The notes: generated from the letters alone by a model not told the origin. A DNA stretch of 64,000 nucleotides from Salticus scenicus (GCA_963930645.1 OZ005662.1:77395841-77459840); one strand, 5' to 3'; counted from the first letter of the stretch, positions 12,024-22,668 are shown. Numbers and translations are program-made.

Positions 12024-12429
12024 GGGGAAAAGCTTTAATTTGCCGTTTGCCAGCCTATGTTACATGATAAATGTCGCGGAGGATCGATACTCCTGGTTTC
12101 AGAGCGTTTAGGTGCTCTTTTTGGATCTCGACATGGATGCCTTCTATGTGTGTGTGTGGTTGTACTTGAAATTTTCATCAAGTAACTACACAGCGTCAAT
12201 ATGTCTCCAACATGTTTTATCTAATACTGGGATCATATTTCTTTAGTGATTTAAGTGCTAACAAGTAATAAGCAATTACCAAAAATAACAAAGTAGTAAA
12301 TAGTGTGGCAGCATTAGTAACGTGGCTAGTGCTTTTTTTTTTTTTTTTTTTAGGCTGTGTTGTTTTCATATAATATCATGAACATTTTATCAACATGTTT
12401 AGAATAACCAGTGTTTTTTGGGGCTATTT
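12024..12429. other. No gene seen
   Basis: Anonymous sequence with a T tract at 12331-12350. A weak T-arm-like motif (GTATCGATCC, minus strand, about 12080) is not enough to call a tRNA or SINE. Confidence 0.45.
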
Positions 12430-12857
12430 TTTAGCTAGACATTTGAAACTTTCAGAATAGCTCAGAACACGGTGACAATACATTTTTTTGATACTTTTAG
12501 TCAACTGTATCAGGTCCCTACTGTCTTCGGCAGCGTTTATATGATTCAACAGAAAATTTATTTAACTAACTTCCCGACTAGCTAGACATTTGAAACCTTC
12601 AGAATAGTTCAGAATACGGTGAAAATGTATTTTAAAAATAATTTTAACCAATTGCTTCGGGGCCCTGCTGCTTTCGGCAGCGTTACCAGTACAAAGCTTG
12701 CAATCAATTTTTAACTAACTGCCCGGCTAAATAGTCATTTGAAACTTTTATAATAGCTCAAAACACGATAGCAATGAATTTTTTAATACTTTTATCCAAT
12801 TGCTCCGAGTTCCCGTTGCCTTCGGTAGCGTTTATATGATTCAACAGAAAATTTGAA
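12430..12857 (+). repeat. Tandem repeat, three units of about 150 bp
   Basis: Units begin near 12432, 12579 and 12730 with variants of TAGCTAGACATTTGAAACT. Each then has an AATAGCTCAGAACACGGTGA-like stretch and a CTTCGGCAGCGTT motif. Units 1 and 3 both contain GATTCAACAGAAAATTT (12543, 12837). The units have diverged and none is coding. Confidence 0.85.
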
Positions 12858-12970
12858 AACATGGTATATAAAAAGTTCTTTTTGTCTTGTATATAATTAT
12901 TTATTATATTAATTAATTCATAACTTTATAACCAGGTCTATAAGTGTACTATAATTTTTTGGGGACAAAA

Positions 12971-13132
12971 AGGTTGGTGGTTGGTCGAGTTTAATGTCGC
13001 ACTAGTACTGCGGAATGGGTAATCGGCGACTGTCTGGAACACAATACTAAGATTGGTGCAGTGTCATGCCATCACAATTTTGATCCTCCACGAAGAGGAT
13101 GGCTGCCCCCGCTTCGGTGACCCCGAGACAGG
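12971..13132 (-). mobile_element. SINE family 1, 5'-truncated copy
   Basis: Matches the 3' half of the full SINE at 58530-58845 in reverse complement: a TTGG-type tail (complement of CCAA), GTCGCACTAGT, then GCCATCACAATTTTGATCC. The tRNA-like head is missing. It is more diverged than the copies at 18.3 and 58.5 kb. Confidence 0.82.
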
Positions 13133-13739
13133 GGAGAAAAGATAGATTTTAAGTACAATCTTCGGGATTCGAGAGCGTCTGGTCATTCTAATAAAATTTG
13201 CTTGTTTACTTTTATACTTTTAATTTTTTTTATATGTCTTAAGATTATGACTTAGGAGATTGACAAACCATAGCTGGCAACTAAATGTCACAGAGACCAC
13301 CATCATTTGTAAAAACTCATTAATATGAAACTGCGGTTATTATACGGTGATTTTGGGGATACATTGGTAAGCGACGTGCCTTTTATATGTAATAAAAGTG
13401 TTTCTTTTTATTTGGAGTTTTCCATTTAATTGTAAAATGCAAGGTAATTTCTGTAGGCAATAAAGAAATTTTGGAATTCCTGTTTTTATGATTCCCTTCG
13501 ATATTTTAATTTCTGAAATGTCTAAACTTTTTATTTGGACCCAAGAAAACATTTATAATGTGATTTTATACCCATTTCTTTATCGGAAGACTATATTCTT
13601 TTAATTTTATTAACAATCCGATTTTTAGATTAAGTACTTTTAACACACCTGCTAGACCTAACAGGAGCATAACAATTTTCTTGAGCTAATAAACTAATAT
13701 ATGTGAAAGGAAATTTGCATAGCAACTTAGAATAAAGCC
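13133..13739. other. No gene seen
   Basis: Anonymous AT-rich sequence. Nothing was recognised. Confidence 0.45.
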
Positions 13740-14070
13740 ATTAGAGCCATTTTTTAGATACGGATTTAGAGTCCAACTTCTGGTTTTCAATGTTCCACAT
13801 TCCAGTTTTCCAAATTTCACCAAAATTTGGTAAAATCACCTTTACACTGGACCTATCTTAATTTTGGTGTTTCGTCGTTCTATCTTTATTAGTTTTGAAG
13901 ATTTAATAGTCAGAAAGTTCCTTATACAGATACATTCACACATACACATTCATTTGGCGAAAATCACTTTTTTGGACTCAGGCGACCTTAAAACATTTAA
14001 ATCAGGTAAAAATTCGAATGCGTAGTTTTTGATCAAATACATTTTTTTTTTTTTTTTTTTTTTTTTTTTA
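13740..14070 (+). repeat. Family B relic (related to 28.2-29.25 kb)
   Basis: A stretch with a CATACACATTCA run and then GGACTCAGGCGACCTTAAAA and AAATCAGGTAAAA resembles the segment around 28900-29220 (ATACACACTCA, ACTGAGGCAATTTAGAAA, ATCAGGTGAAAA) in the same order. It ends at a T tract of 28-29 bases (14041-14069). Similarity is partial and the ends are approximate. Confidence 0.5.
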
Positions 14071-14639
14071 TCAACTATAGTCGGGTAAAGATGGTAAAAA
14101 TGTAACAACGGATGTGCAAAATTTACATTAGTGAAACATACGAAGAATGAATTTTGGTGTATATTTGGCTTGATAAGCAATGTCGCCATCAGACTCTTTT
14201 CATCAGATTTAACATTTTTGGTAAAAATGGCACAAATTTTGACATGCAAGATTTTTATTTTTGGAAGACTAGGAAGATTGGATTTTGCTACATATCACCT
14301 GATAGATGATATCGATATCAAAGTATTTTACGATAACTATGTATTCATATTTCAGATTCTATGATTCCATGACATGGATGACGTCGACTTTGATAAGCAA
14401 GATGGGAACTATGGAGACTATGGAGGCTATTGGGAACTATGGAGATTGAATTTTAGTGCATATGGTCAACGATATATATGATCGCAGTATTTTAGCTTTT
14501 AAAATATACAATGGCGGTATTCTTGATATGCAAATATTTATCATAGAAAATTACAAAGGCTAACATTTTTGCATATCACTTAACAAGTGACATCGATATA
14601 AAATATTTTTCACGAAAAACATTAAAACTGTATCGCATT
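14071..14639. other. No gene seen
   Basis: Anonymous sequence with short reiterated GGAACTATGGAGA-like words around 14405-14450. Overlapping frames of 77-99 codons on opposite strands are not supported by any motif. Confidence 0.4.
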
Positions 14640-15045
14640 TTTTATGGCATTCACTGAGAAAAAAAATATGCTGTCTTCCACAAGAATGAATAAGTGGCCA
14701 TTTTCTAAATCCCTTAACTAGAAATATAGATTTCCGAGCTATGCGCATAAGGCACGCCAATAAACTGAATAGGCGAAATGATCGAGAATTTCTAGACAAC
14801 ACATTTCTAGATAGTGAAACAATATTCTGATTATTCTGAATCTTTTGTATTGTGAGAAAGTCTCGCTTGATTTTCTAGAATTTGGTAACAAACCAAGATT
14901 ATAGTTGCTGAAACCCGCTTCTTGTAGTCTCATTTATTTGCAGAGATTTTAAAAAAACTTTGCCCTCGAGAATACAGGCAAACTCTCTAGAATTCTAATA
15001 GGGGCCTCTAGAACTCGCTTTTCAAGGAGACTAGAATTTATAAGG
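14640..15045 (-). repeat. Dispersed repeat R, copy 1
   Basis: Reverse-complement match to 21796-22165 over about 370 bp. Shared landmarks include GGCGTGCCTTATGCGCATAG, CTAGAAATGTGTA-like text and CAGCAACTATAATCTTGGTT. It is rich in reiterated TCTAGAA / GAATTCTAGA words. Both copies give similar short translations, but frames are interrupted and neither continues into a larger protein, so I treat it as a non-coding repeat of unknown class. Confidence 0.78.
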
Positions 15046-16488
15046 ATGACATGGAACTATTTTTTCTAGAGCCACAATTTAGATTCTGGATGTGAGTTAC
15101 AGAATATTTTCTCAGTGTTGATTTCTCAAAATTTGATAAGTTAGAATTTACTGATCCAGTTTCGTTACGTATCGTCATGAAAAATCGAACTGCCGAGCTG
15201 CATTTTTCCGGCTTTGCCTCAAACGCTATAGTTCGTAACAAGTTCAAAACGTGAAATGCTAATTATGAAGTAGCATGATACCGATATTTACATTAAATCA
15301 AAAAAGGCCGCTGATGTATTCTTTAACCACGTTTTTGCGACCATGGAAGCCTCTGCGCAAGTGCGGATTGAACGAGTCCAGTGTTAAAATAGGGGTGACT
15401 GAGAGAAAACAAGCGATAAGAGAACACCGAATAACTGGATGTTTGCCAAATAACTTTCTCTCGGCCAATTTTGCATCCCTCCAAACTTTTGGACTCGGCC
15501 TCACTGCTAGTCGTAGGAAACGTGGTCGCACTATACTATGTTTTTTATGGACAAGTACGGGTAATTTTAGATTTTACTCTAAAAGTATTGACTAAAGTGT
15601 TGTTTAATATACATAGTAATGGATATTATACGATAGTATTATCAAAATGCATAACATGATAAAGAAAAAATTTTTTGATGACCTCAGCATGCAGTTTATT
15701 TAGTCCAAAATAATTATTCTTTTCCTGTTTAGAAAAAATTCCATTCTTTTTTTTTTTTTAATCCTAACAGCAAACTGAAAAATTTAAATGAAATAAATGA
15801 ATATTAGAAATGTTAGATGAGATTTAACTGAAAGAAACAATTTTTGAAATTGCAAGATATATCAAGAGTAAAATAAATAAATAAAATAATGTGTCAGTGT
15901 ATATCTGAGTGAATATTATTAAAAGTAGGAGGAATAAATAAAAGAAAAGAAAGAACGGTATAATAATGTAGAAATGTAGTTGTCATTATAGGCGAAAATG
16001 AAATGTATTACAAAAATAGATATTTTAAGTTTTTCCTTTGTTAAAACCAATGTAACATTTAAAATGAGATAATAAATGCAAAAGTATTTAAAACTTTAAA
16101 AATACATTTTAATTAAAAACATTAAAATACACGACAGACGTTTCGGCTAGAACACTAGCCCTCCTCAGTGTCAAATATACAAGCACAACATTTACAAAAA
16201 ATTCATAACACTTGATAACAAGATTATATATTCAGGAGGAATAGCTTTAGCCTCGTTTGAGGCAGAATGTTGCATTTATTTTAGTAAAAGCGCCCTCTAG
16301 AATTTTCTTTGTTGATTTTAAATCCCGTAAATTTCGCATCTTTTTATATTTTTTTATTCTTTTATATGTTTTGGATTTTTTGTTTGGATTTTCGAAAACA
16401 CGAAGTAAATCTTTCGTAAAAGAAAGAAAACATTTAATCCTTTCAAAAGAGCTAAAAAATCTCTTCAGAGTTTTGTAAAAGGAGAAAG

Positions 16489-16489
<1 letters not shown>
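15046..16489. other. No gene seen; locally GC-richer patch
   Basis: 15300-15560 is visibly richer in G+C and CpG than its surroundings and is open on both strands over about 80-106 codons. I recognise no protein or RNA in it. At 16131-16175 the text GACGTTTCGGCTAGAACACTAG followed by CCTCCTCAGTG resembles a conserved motif found in many arthropod interspersed repeats. The remainder is A-rich low-complexity DNA. Confidence 0.4.

Positions 16490-16527
<38 letters not shown>
16490..16527 (+). repeat. GA dinucleotide microsatellite
   Basis: An almost pure GA run of about 18 units, followed by TGGGAAACAC. Confidence 0.97.
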
Positions 16528-16530
<3 letters not shown>

Positions 16531-16961
16531 GAAACACTTAATACTACATCTTTTCTGTTCTTTAAAGAATTTAACGGTCAGTCATTTTAAAAGCTGGAAA
16601 AAAAAAAAAAATCTTGATTACATATCAAATGTATATACGTATAAGAAAAGGAAACTTTTCAGAAACCTAGTAAGTTTTAAAGAAAATACTTCATGTTTAT
16701 TTCTTCTATTTTTTATTATCAAATAAAAGTCATCAAATAACATAAGAAAAGGAAAGGTAAAAAATGAAATAAATTTGCAATTTTCTTTATTAAACTTCAA
16801 GAGACATTTGTTTAAAAAAAGAAATAAATTTATTTAAAAAAATAAAATAGGAAATACTTTAATTAATGAAGAAAGCAGGATTTGAATCCAATATTTTAAA
16901 ACAGACTTGCAAAATGCAGAAAAAAATGCTTAAAATTGTTCGGTATAAGAGAAACTTTCTT
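16528..16961. other. No gene seen
   Basis: A/T-rich anonymous sequence. Nothing was recognised. Confidence 0.4.
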
Positions 16962-17781
16962 CACTCTCAGAAACAATATACTCAATTTTGACGATTCAGA
17001 CATCCTCGGGCTTAACTTCGTTGTTTTTGACAACCATTTCGTCAAACGATAACGTGATTTTTGAGGAAACGTGAACTCTCAAATATTTGACGAAGCTGTT
17101 TACTCACAATAGCATGTGCTAGCTTTCATTACCGCTATATTGGTTTTTTTCCTGTGTTGTTTCGACTTTACGTTACAATGCCTTTTACTTGCCGGCCTGG
17201 TGGTTCGGTCAGTTTGACGCTGCCTTCTGGATTCCCGGGTTCGAATCGCGGTGCGGACATGGATGTTTGTGATGTTCTATGCCTACAAAATATTGTGTGC
17301 GCTTGTTTTAGTGAATTTCTGTAAAAACATGGATCAATTGAGACATAAGTCATTGTAACTATAGGTCTCAAAGCTGTCAAATAAATGTCCAAATGACTTT
17401 TATTTGTTTGCTCTGTTTTATTTATATTTTCATTAAATATAATTAGGATTTAATGTCTAAAGCAACGAACTTGCAAGTAATTTTATAATTCTATAATTTG
17501 TATTTTATTCTGTATCACGAAACCAGGATGAGAAAATGTATCTTTACTTTTGATGAAATTCGTATGTTCAAACAAGTGACGAAAGTAATTTTCTCAATTT
17601 GACGAAATAAGATGGAGAAAATATTTTTTTATTTTTGACGAAATTCGTATTCTCAAATAGGTAACGAAACAAATTTCGTCAATTTGCCGAAGTGTTCGAA
17701 AGGAGCATATCTCTAGAAATACTTTCGTCAAAAATGAAAAAAATGTTCGTGAAATTTGAGTATCCATTTCTGAGAGCGTTG
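16962..17781. mobile_element. TIR element of about 820 bp with reiterated TGACGAAA motifs
   Basis: The left end CACTCTCAGAAACAATATAC is matched in reverse complement by the right end (CGCTCTCAGAAATGGATAC read from 17779 leftward), and both continue into ACTCAAATTT(G/C)ACGA-like text. The interior repeats TTTGACGAAATTCGTATTC-type words at about 17545, 17630 and in inverted form near 17090 and 17720. A SINE (17191-17391) is inserted in it. The target duplication is unclear, so the superfamily is left open. Confidence 0.6.
17191..17391 (+). mobile_element. tRNA-derived SINE, family 2
   Basis: The head is tRNA-like: GCCGGCCTGGTGGTTCGGTC (A-box region) and CCGGGTTCGAATC (B box) about 45 bases apart. 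An unrelated body ends near GCTGTCAAATAAATGTCC. Flanking near-duplicates AATGCCTTTTACTT (17177-17190) and AATGACTTTTATTT (17392-17405) fit a LINE-mobilised SINE insertion with a few later substitutions. It lies inside the 16962-17781 TIR element and is therefore younger than it. Confidence 0.82.
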
Positions 17782-18260
17782 TGAGAGCATTTATTTACAT
17801 ACAAACGGGAGTTGAAATGGAACAGTGCTGTCGAGATTTCTATCCTTACTATCTAACAATAAATAGTTGGATATTTTCGAATTTATACGTTTTATCAAAT
17901 ATCTAGAAAAATTCTGGATGAATCATCTTAAAACTTAGGGAGTATAAAGAATATATTATATCTCATATATTTCAGCTAAAGTTTTGCTCCGAAAAGAAAA
18001 AGTGGACCAGTAAACAATTAAACAAAAAATTCAAAATGTTTTGGATTACCCTGTAAAAAGTAACACATGAAATGCGTTTTGGCTGTAGTATGCGATTAAG
18101 AGGATTCTCCTAATTATATGTATAAATTTTTATCAGGCTTAAAATATAACGTTTAAAAAAAAAAAAAACTTTTTAAATTATAATACTTAGGTTATTAATA
18201 CGAAATTAAAGAACTGGTGTATAATCAATATATAAACGTGAAAACTTCTTCACACACCAT
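17782..18260. other. No gene seen
   Basis: Anonymous AT-rich sequence with one A tract near 18155-18167. Nothing was recognised. Confidence 0.4.
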
Positions 18261-18274
18261 ACAATTAATGTAAG

Positions 18275-18583
18275 ATGGATGGATGGATGGGTTTTACGTC
18301 GCACTAGTGCTGCGCAGATGGGCAATTGGCGACGGTCTGGGACACGCCCCTAGAGGTGGTCCGGAGACATGCCATCACAATTTTGATCCCCCAAGAAAGG
18401 GATGGCTCTCACGCTTCGGTGACCTCCGAAGGTATAATTTCTGATGGGACATTGCGCCCACGACAGATTTAACGTGCACCAGCCACCATTAGTGCACACG
18501 ACTGTCTTTGGCCGGCTCGAGTACCGAACCCGCAATCTTCCAATTACGAGGCCGGCGGTCAACCGACTGGGCTACCGCGGCCC
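18275..18583 (-). mobile_element. SINE family 1, full-length copy
   Basis: Reverse complement of the 58530 SINE. The tRNA-like head is at the right end (CCGCGGTAGCCCAGTCGGTT, then a TAATTGGAAGATTGCGGGTT region). The body carries GGTGGCTGGTGCACG and GATGGCATGTCTCCGGACC. The tail at the left end is a run of CCAT on the minus strand (GGAT on plus). A perfect 14 bp target duplication, ACAATTAATGTAAG, lies at 18261-18274 and 18584-18597. Its short frames are SINE sequence, not genes. Confidence 0.93.
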
Positions 18584-18615
18584 ACAATTAATGTAAGTAC
18601 TTGCCTTGGTGCTAC

Positions 18616-18659
18616 TGCCTTGGAGGTAAAAGCAAGTACTTGCTTTTGCCTCCAAGGCA
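18616..18659. repeat. Perfect 44 bp palindrome
   Basis: Bases 18616-18637 (TGCCTTGGAGGTAAAAGCAA and two further bases) are exactly reverse-complemented by 18638-18659 with no spacer. A TGCCTTGGTGC word sits just upstream. It is followed by a TGATGAAGAAAGGCCTTGTC motif. The function is unknown. Confidence 0.95.
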
Positions 18660-19198
18660 TTCTCACGTATTTTTGCACCTGATGAAGAAAGGCCTTGTCT
18701 TTTCGAAACTGGTCAGGGTTACATTAATTTTATGGTGTGTGAAAAAGTTTTCAAGTTTAAATACTTCGGATATTATACCCAGAGCAAAATCATTTTGAAA
18801 CTTGGTGTACTTAGCATAATGAAAGCAGAATGCAAAATTGTTAACATCTTACGAAATATGAACATTTTTACTAAATGACTGTTAACTATGAATGCACATG
18901 AATTATCGAAATTTCGTGCACAGCCAAATAATAGCCAAATTTATTGATCAACATACATGAAAACCCCAAACAAATATCGAGTAAATTAAAAATGTTATGA
19001 GATGATAGGGTGTTTTTTTTAAACAATATTTATTTGCAATCAGTGAACACTGCATTTACCATTGATTGAATCAAAATAAAATTATGAATAAAACCCATTA
19101 TAATTACCCCCCCCCCCCGCCCCCTTTTTTTTTTCTGAAATTATTTATGATTTCTTGTATTATAATTCTTTTGTTTATTTATTTATTTTTGTTATTGA
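18660..19198. other. No gene seen; C and T tracts
   Basis: Anonymous sequence including CCTGATGAAGAAAGGCCTTG at 18686-18705 and a C10/T12 homopolymer pair near 19107-19133. No gene was recognised. Confidence 0.45.
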
Positions 19199-19200
19199 TA

Positions 19201-20153
19201 CAGAGGCTGTTCGCACATTTTTTAGACGATTTTGATGGAGTGTACTGAAGCAATTTCACTCGTATTTCGTGTTTTAATTGTTCAGTTTGATAGCCATTGT
19301 TCTTAACTATCATTCTACATCGTAATTTCTATGATGATAATGCTTTTTATAATATCGGAAGAGGTATATTTTTCTACTCCTCTTGAACGGCTTTCCAAAG
19401 TCCACAAAGCGTCGTAGTCGGTGTTTGGATAATGTTGATTTTAAGAGTCAAAAAACACAAAAATCCAACAGTGATACATCAGGAGATTTAGTAGGAATAT
19501 CAGTGAAGGGTATGGTTCTAATTCCCGTTCTTTGCTCCATTTTTTTCTAGAAAAGCAATTGCGGATTGCGATGTGTGGCTGCTTGTTTTGTCTTGATACA
19601 GTTCAACGGATTGGTAGCATTGTGGATAAAGATCTGGATTTTCATTTTTAAAAATTGGAATTAAAATAAGTTCTTTATAGTATTTAGAGCTGATTTTGAC
19701 ATTTTTGTCACATTTTTTTTGCTTTTATCTTGCGCTTGTATGAAAAACCAGTGGCAATCATAAATCCTTTAGAAAAACTTTCTTTTGATGCTTTGAACCA
19801 TGTAGCAAAAAATTTTTTCTCCACTTTTGTGATAATAAATTGATCTTTTTTTATTGTAACCACTTAAATAGACCCAAGATTCATCTATTGTTGCGACATT
19901 TTTCCATTTTTCTCCTGATAAATGCTTTTCATAAAGATTTCACTAAAAACTCTCTTTGGAAAGAGCAGAAACCTATCCTTCCATCCACTGCCTTTTTAAA
20001 AGCGCATTTTTGCATCTAAACAAAAATTCTAAATATCAGAAGATAAATAAAACTTCCAGAAATATAACTGTTGTAAAAATAAAATTCTCCATGCAAACGA
20101 TTTTTTTCTTACTGCGAAATAAAATCGTCTAAAAAATGTGCGAACAGCCTCTG
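19201..20153. mobile_element. Mariner-type element, 953 bp, perfect long TIRs
   Basis: The ends CAGAGGCTGTTCGCACATTT are exact inverted repeats (about 36 bp with the following TTTAGACGATTTT), flanked by TA at 19199-19200 and 20154-20155. It is shorter than the 1.3 kb usual for a mariner. The N-terminal transposase region appears lost, while a decayed catalytic and C-terminal region remains on the minus strand. The intact TIRs contrast with the broken gene. Confidence 0.9.
19285..19935 (-). pseudogene. Decayed mariner-like transposase (catalytic and C-terminal parts)
   Basis: Read on the minus strand, all three DDE/D signatures appear in order. VATIDESWVYL near 19890 carries the first Asp. 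A YQDKTSSHTS motif near 19600 carries the second, followed by SQSAIAFLEK. IPTKSPDVSLLDF near 19485 carries the third in LLDF, matching the SPDLxPxD(Y/F) pattern of mariner-type enzymes. The C-terminal text GLWKAVQEEWK and KLRCRMIVKNNG is also typical of the family. Frame changes and stops interrupt the gene between the motifs, and the N-terminal DNA-binding domain was not found. It is inactive as read and lies wholly within the TIR pair 19201-20153. Confidence 0.85.
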
Positions 20154-20155
20154 TA

Positions 20156-20936
20156 CTTTCATGCTGTTCTTTACTACATCTGGTTTTGTTTGTTGAAGGG
20201 CCGTGCTTACTTATTTTAACCCTAAGAATGCATTCTATACATTTCTTGTCAATCTCTAATTTTCAACAACAGGTACCAAGCGAATTATGGATGCTTCGAT
20301 ATCAAATTTTCAGTAAAAAAGAAAAAAAAAATGTACATACCAGATAAAGTCTGTATTAAATAGTTATAGATTTTAACTGTTTAGAAAAAAAAAAAAGTGC
20401 TTTTTGACAGACTAAGATGTAATTTTAAAGGAAATTTCTGTGGTTTTATAAAACCGCATAATTTCTAACATAATTCTAAATAAGTTATACACTGTCGCAA
20501 AAATGCACAATTCCTTGAATATTCTAAAGTAAAAACTGTACTGATTCATTGGGTTAAAGGTGTGATTCTAATTTACAGTTTTTAATTATTACTAAAATAA
20601 TGCATCTAATTTTTTCAGCAGCTACCTTCAAACCCATTTGATCTCTGTATTTTTCTTTTGTCTTACACTGCCTTATAATAAAGTAACAATATTTTTACTG
20701 TAGACCGATTGAAATAAACCACAAACACTAAAAACATTTTATATATACACTGTGAAACAAAATTCTTTTATACTATAGAAAATATCTGGCAGCAAATTTG
20801 CAAAAAATATCCGTATGTTTTGAAAAAATAATAATAAATAAATAAATAAATAAATAAATTAAAAATAAATAAATAAAATAAACTCATTGACAGAAATTTT
20901 CTATAACAGCCCAATACAGAAATTATTCGTAAACAT
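20156..20936. other. No gene seen; AAAT microsatellite
   Basis: AT-rich with an AAAT/AATA run at about 20827-20880. A TACACTGTGAAACAAAATTC stretch at 20756 and ATCTGGCAGCAAATTTGC at 20788 faintly echo the ends of the MITE at 22837. No gene. Confidence 0.45.
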
Positions 20937-20938
20937 TA

Positions 20939-21663
20939 CAGTCGGCAACAGAAGTATCCGAATACTAGCAATAATTCCTATATAAAAAAGTACACTTAAT
21001 ACTGTTTTGTTACATAAATCCTTATCGAATCATGTTCTTAGACTGACTAAGAATAGGATTCGTCAAGGATTTATTTTACAAAACTGTGTTAAGTGTACTT
21101 TTTTTTAACATATTTAAAATATACAACCTTTAATTAACTTCATGTCTTCATCGCCAAACAAGTTTCACTGGGGCGCCCCAGCTTTTTCAACGGCAAACAC
21201 AGTGCCTGCAGTTTCACGAAACTGATGTTCTCTCTGGCCACCACCACCTTTAAGCATTTGGAGCCACTGTCGGTCTATCCCTGCCCCATCGTTGCCATTA
21301 CAAGAATTAGAAAAAGATAAAATCTCAATAGACTCCCTAAACGCGGCATATCTATGATTTTGATAATTGGCTGTTTTCTAACGTCATCAAACTTGATATT
21401 TATTTTTTCACTTTTATTTACGTGGGTTAAAACTGTAGTTATTTTACCAGATGCAGGTGATGGTGGTCAGAGAGTTTCACTGTGTTTGCCGTTGAAAAAG
21501 CTGGGCCGCCCCAGTGAAACTTGTTCGGTGATGAAGACATGAAATTAATTTAAGGTTGTATATTTTAAATATGTTAATTATAGTGCTTCATGATATATTT
21601 TTTGAAAGTACTTTTTTCACATAGGATATTTTGCTAGTGCTCGGATACTTTTGCTGTCGACTG
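20939..21663. mobile_element. Palindromic MITE family P, copy 1, split by an insertion
   Basis: The ends are CAGTCGGCAACAGAAGTATC on the left and its near reverse complement on the right (GATACTTTTGCTGTCGACTG), flanked by TA (20937-20938, 21664-21665). Removing the inserted block at about 21105-21602 leaves an element of about 215-230 bp, close to copies 2 (38559) and 3 (52824). All are nearly complete palindromes carrying AAATCCTTGTCGAATC and its complement in the middle. Confidence 0.87.
21107..21574. mobile_element. Fold-back element of about 470 bp inserted in MITE P copy 1
   Basis: Arms of about 110-130 bp. AACATATTTAAAATATACAA at 21107 pairs with TTGTATATTTTAAATATGTT ending at 21574, and CCCCAGCTTTTTCAACGGCA pairs with GCCGTTGAAAAAGCTGGGCC. 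AGT(GT)ACTTTTTT occurs on both sides of the block (about 21093-21104, 21603-21614), suggesting a target duplication outside these limits. It interrupts MITE P, so it is younger than that copy. Confidence 0.72.
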
Positions 21664-21714
21664 TACACATTTTTTCGCAGGACGCATTGTTGAAAACATT
21701 TCCTTAAAAAAAAA

Positions 21715-21795
21715 TCCTCAGCAGTTCGAACCAGGGTCCACCGCAGAATAAGTGACACTACTACCTTTTAGTCATACAACCACACAAATTTTTCT
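21715..21795 (-). repeat. Possible tRNA-derived SINE fragment
   Basis: On the minus strand, CCTGGTTCGAACTG is a good pol III B box, with an AAAGGTAGTAGTGTCAC stretch upstream that is only weakly A-box-like. There is no cloverleaf and no second copy in the window. It could equally be chance. Confidence 0.3.
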
Positions 21796-22165
21796 AGTCC
21801 CCTTCGAAAGCGAATTCTAGATACCTCTGTTAGAATTCTTGAGCGTTTGCCTATACTATCGAGGACAAACCTATTTGAAAATATCTCCAAATAAATGTGA
21901 ATACAAGAGGCGGGTTTCAGCAACTATAATCTTGGTTTATGATACAATTCTAGAAAATCAAGCGAGAATTTCTCGTAATACAAGAATATCCAGAATATTG
22001 TTTCATCATCTAGAAATGTGTAGATTAGAAATTCTCGACCATTTTGTCTATTTAGTTTATTTGGCGTGCCTTATGCGCATAGCTCGGATATCTGTACTTT
22101 TAGTTTAAGGATTTAGAAAATGACCATTTATTCCTTTTAGATGAAGGCGGTATATATTTTTTGTC
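21796..22165 (+). repeat. Dispersed repeat R, copy 2
   Basis: Inverted partner of 14640-15045. It contains the same GGCGTGCCTTATGCGCATAG word and repeated CTAGAA / GAATTCTAGA words. The 89-codon frame at 21839-22108 shares LEILDHF and ACLMRIAR with short frames in copy 1. Those copy 1 frames are interrupted, so coding function is doubtful. Its right end abuts a fold-back MITE at about 22170. Confidence 0.78.
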
Positions 22166-22170
22166 AGTGT

Positions 22171-22668
22171 ACGATTTCAAAACGCTATAATTTTAAAACT
22201 ACCCATCAGTGCATTTTGATAGTTTACCAGAGCAATCGTGAGGCAATGAAATTTTATTTGGCAGAAGGGGAAATAAAAAATAATAAATCAAAAATGTGCT
22301 GTTAATTATCCGTAAAATATTTGTTTCATGAAGCTCCCCTATTTCGCTTTTCACTATGACTGTTTCCGCTGTAAACACGTATTTTTGTCTAGTTGCTAAA
22401 AAAATTGTAGTAAACCCTTGAAGTCTATTGTTTCCTGCTATCCCATTGTGTTGATAACAAAATTCCTGTGTTTAATGAGTCTATTTAGGCGTTTCCCCTG
22501 ACTTTCCCCTGACACTGCCATCTATAGAAACATGTTGGAACTATTTTTTTCCTCCCCTAAACAAAATTACATTGCCTCACGATTGCTCTGGTAAAATATT
22601 GAATAATTCTGATGGTAGTTTTAAAATTATATCGTTTTGAAATTGTAACTTTAATTATAATCACCCTG
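22171..22668. mobile_element. Fold-back MITE of about 500 bp, left tip missing
   Basis: The left arm (GATTTCAAAACGCTATAATT, then CCAGAGCAATCGTGAGGCAA) is reverse-complemented by the right arm (TTGCCTCACGATTGCTCTGG, then AAATTATATCGTTTTGAAAT). The right tip ends CACCCTG followed by TA, a common Tc1/mariner tip. The equivalent outer 25 bp on the left are absent, where repeat R ends, so the left end looks truncated. Confidence 0.75.
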
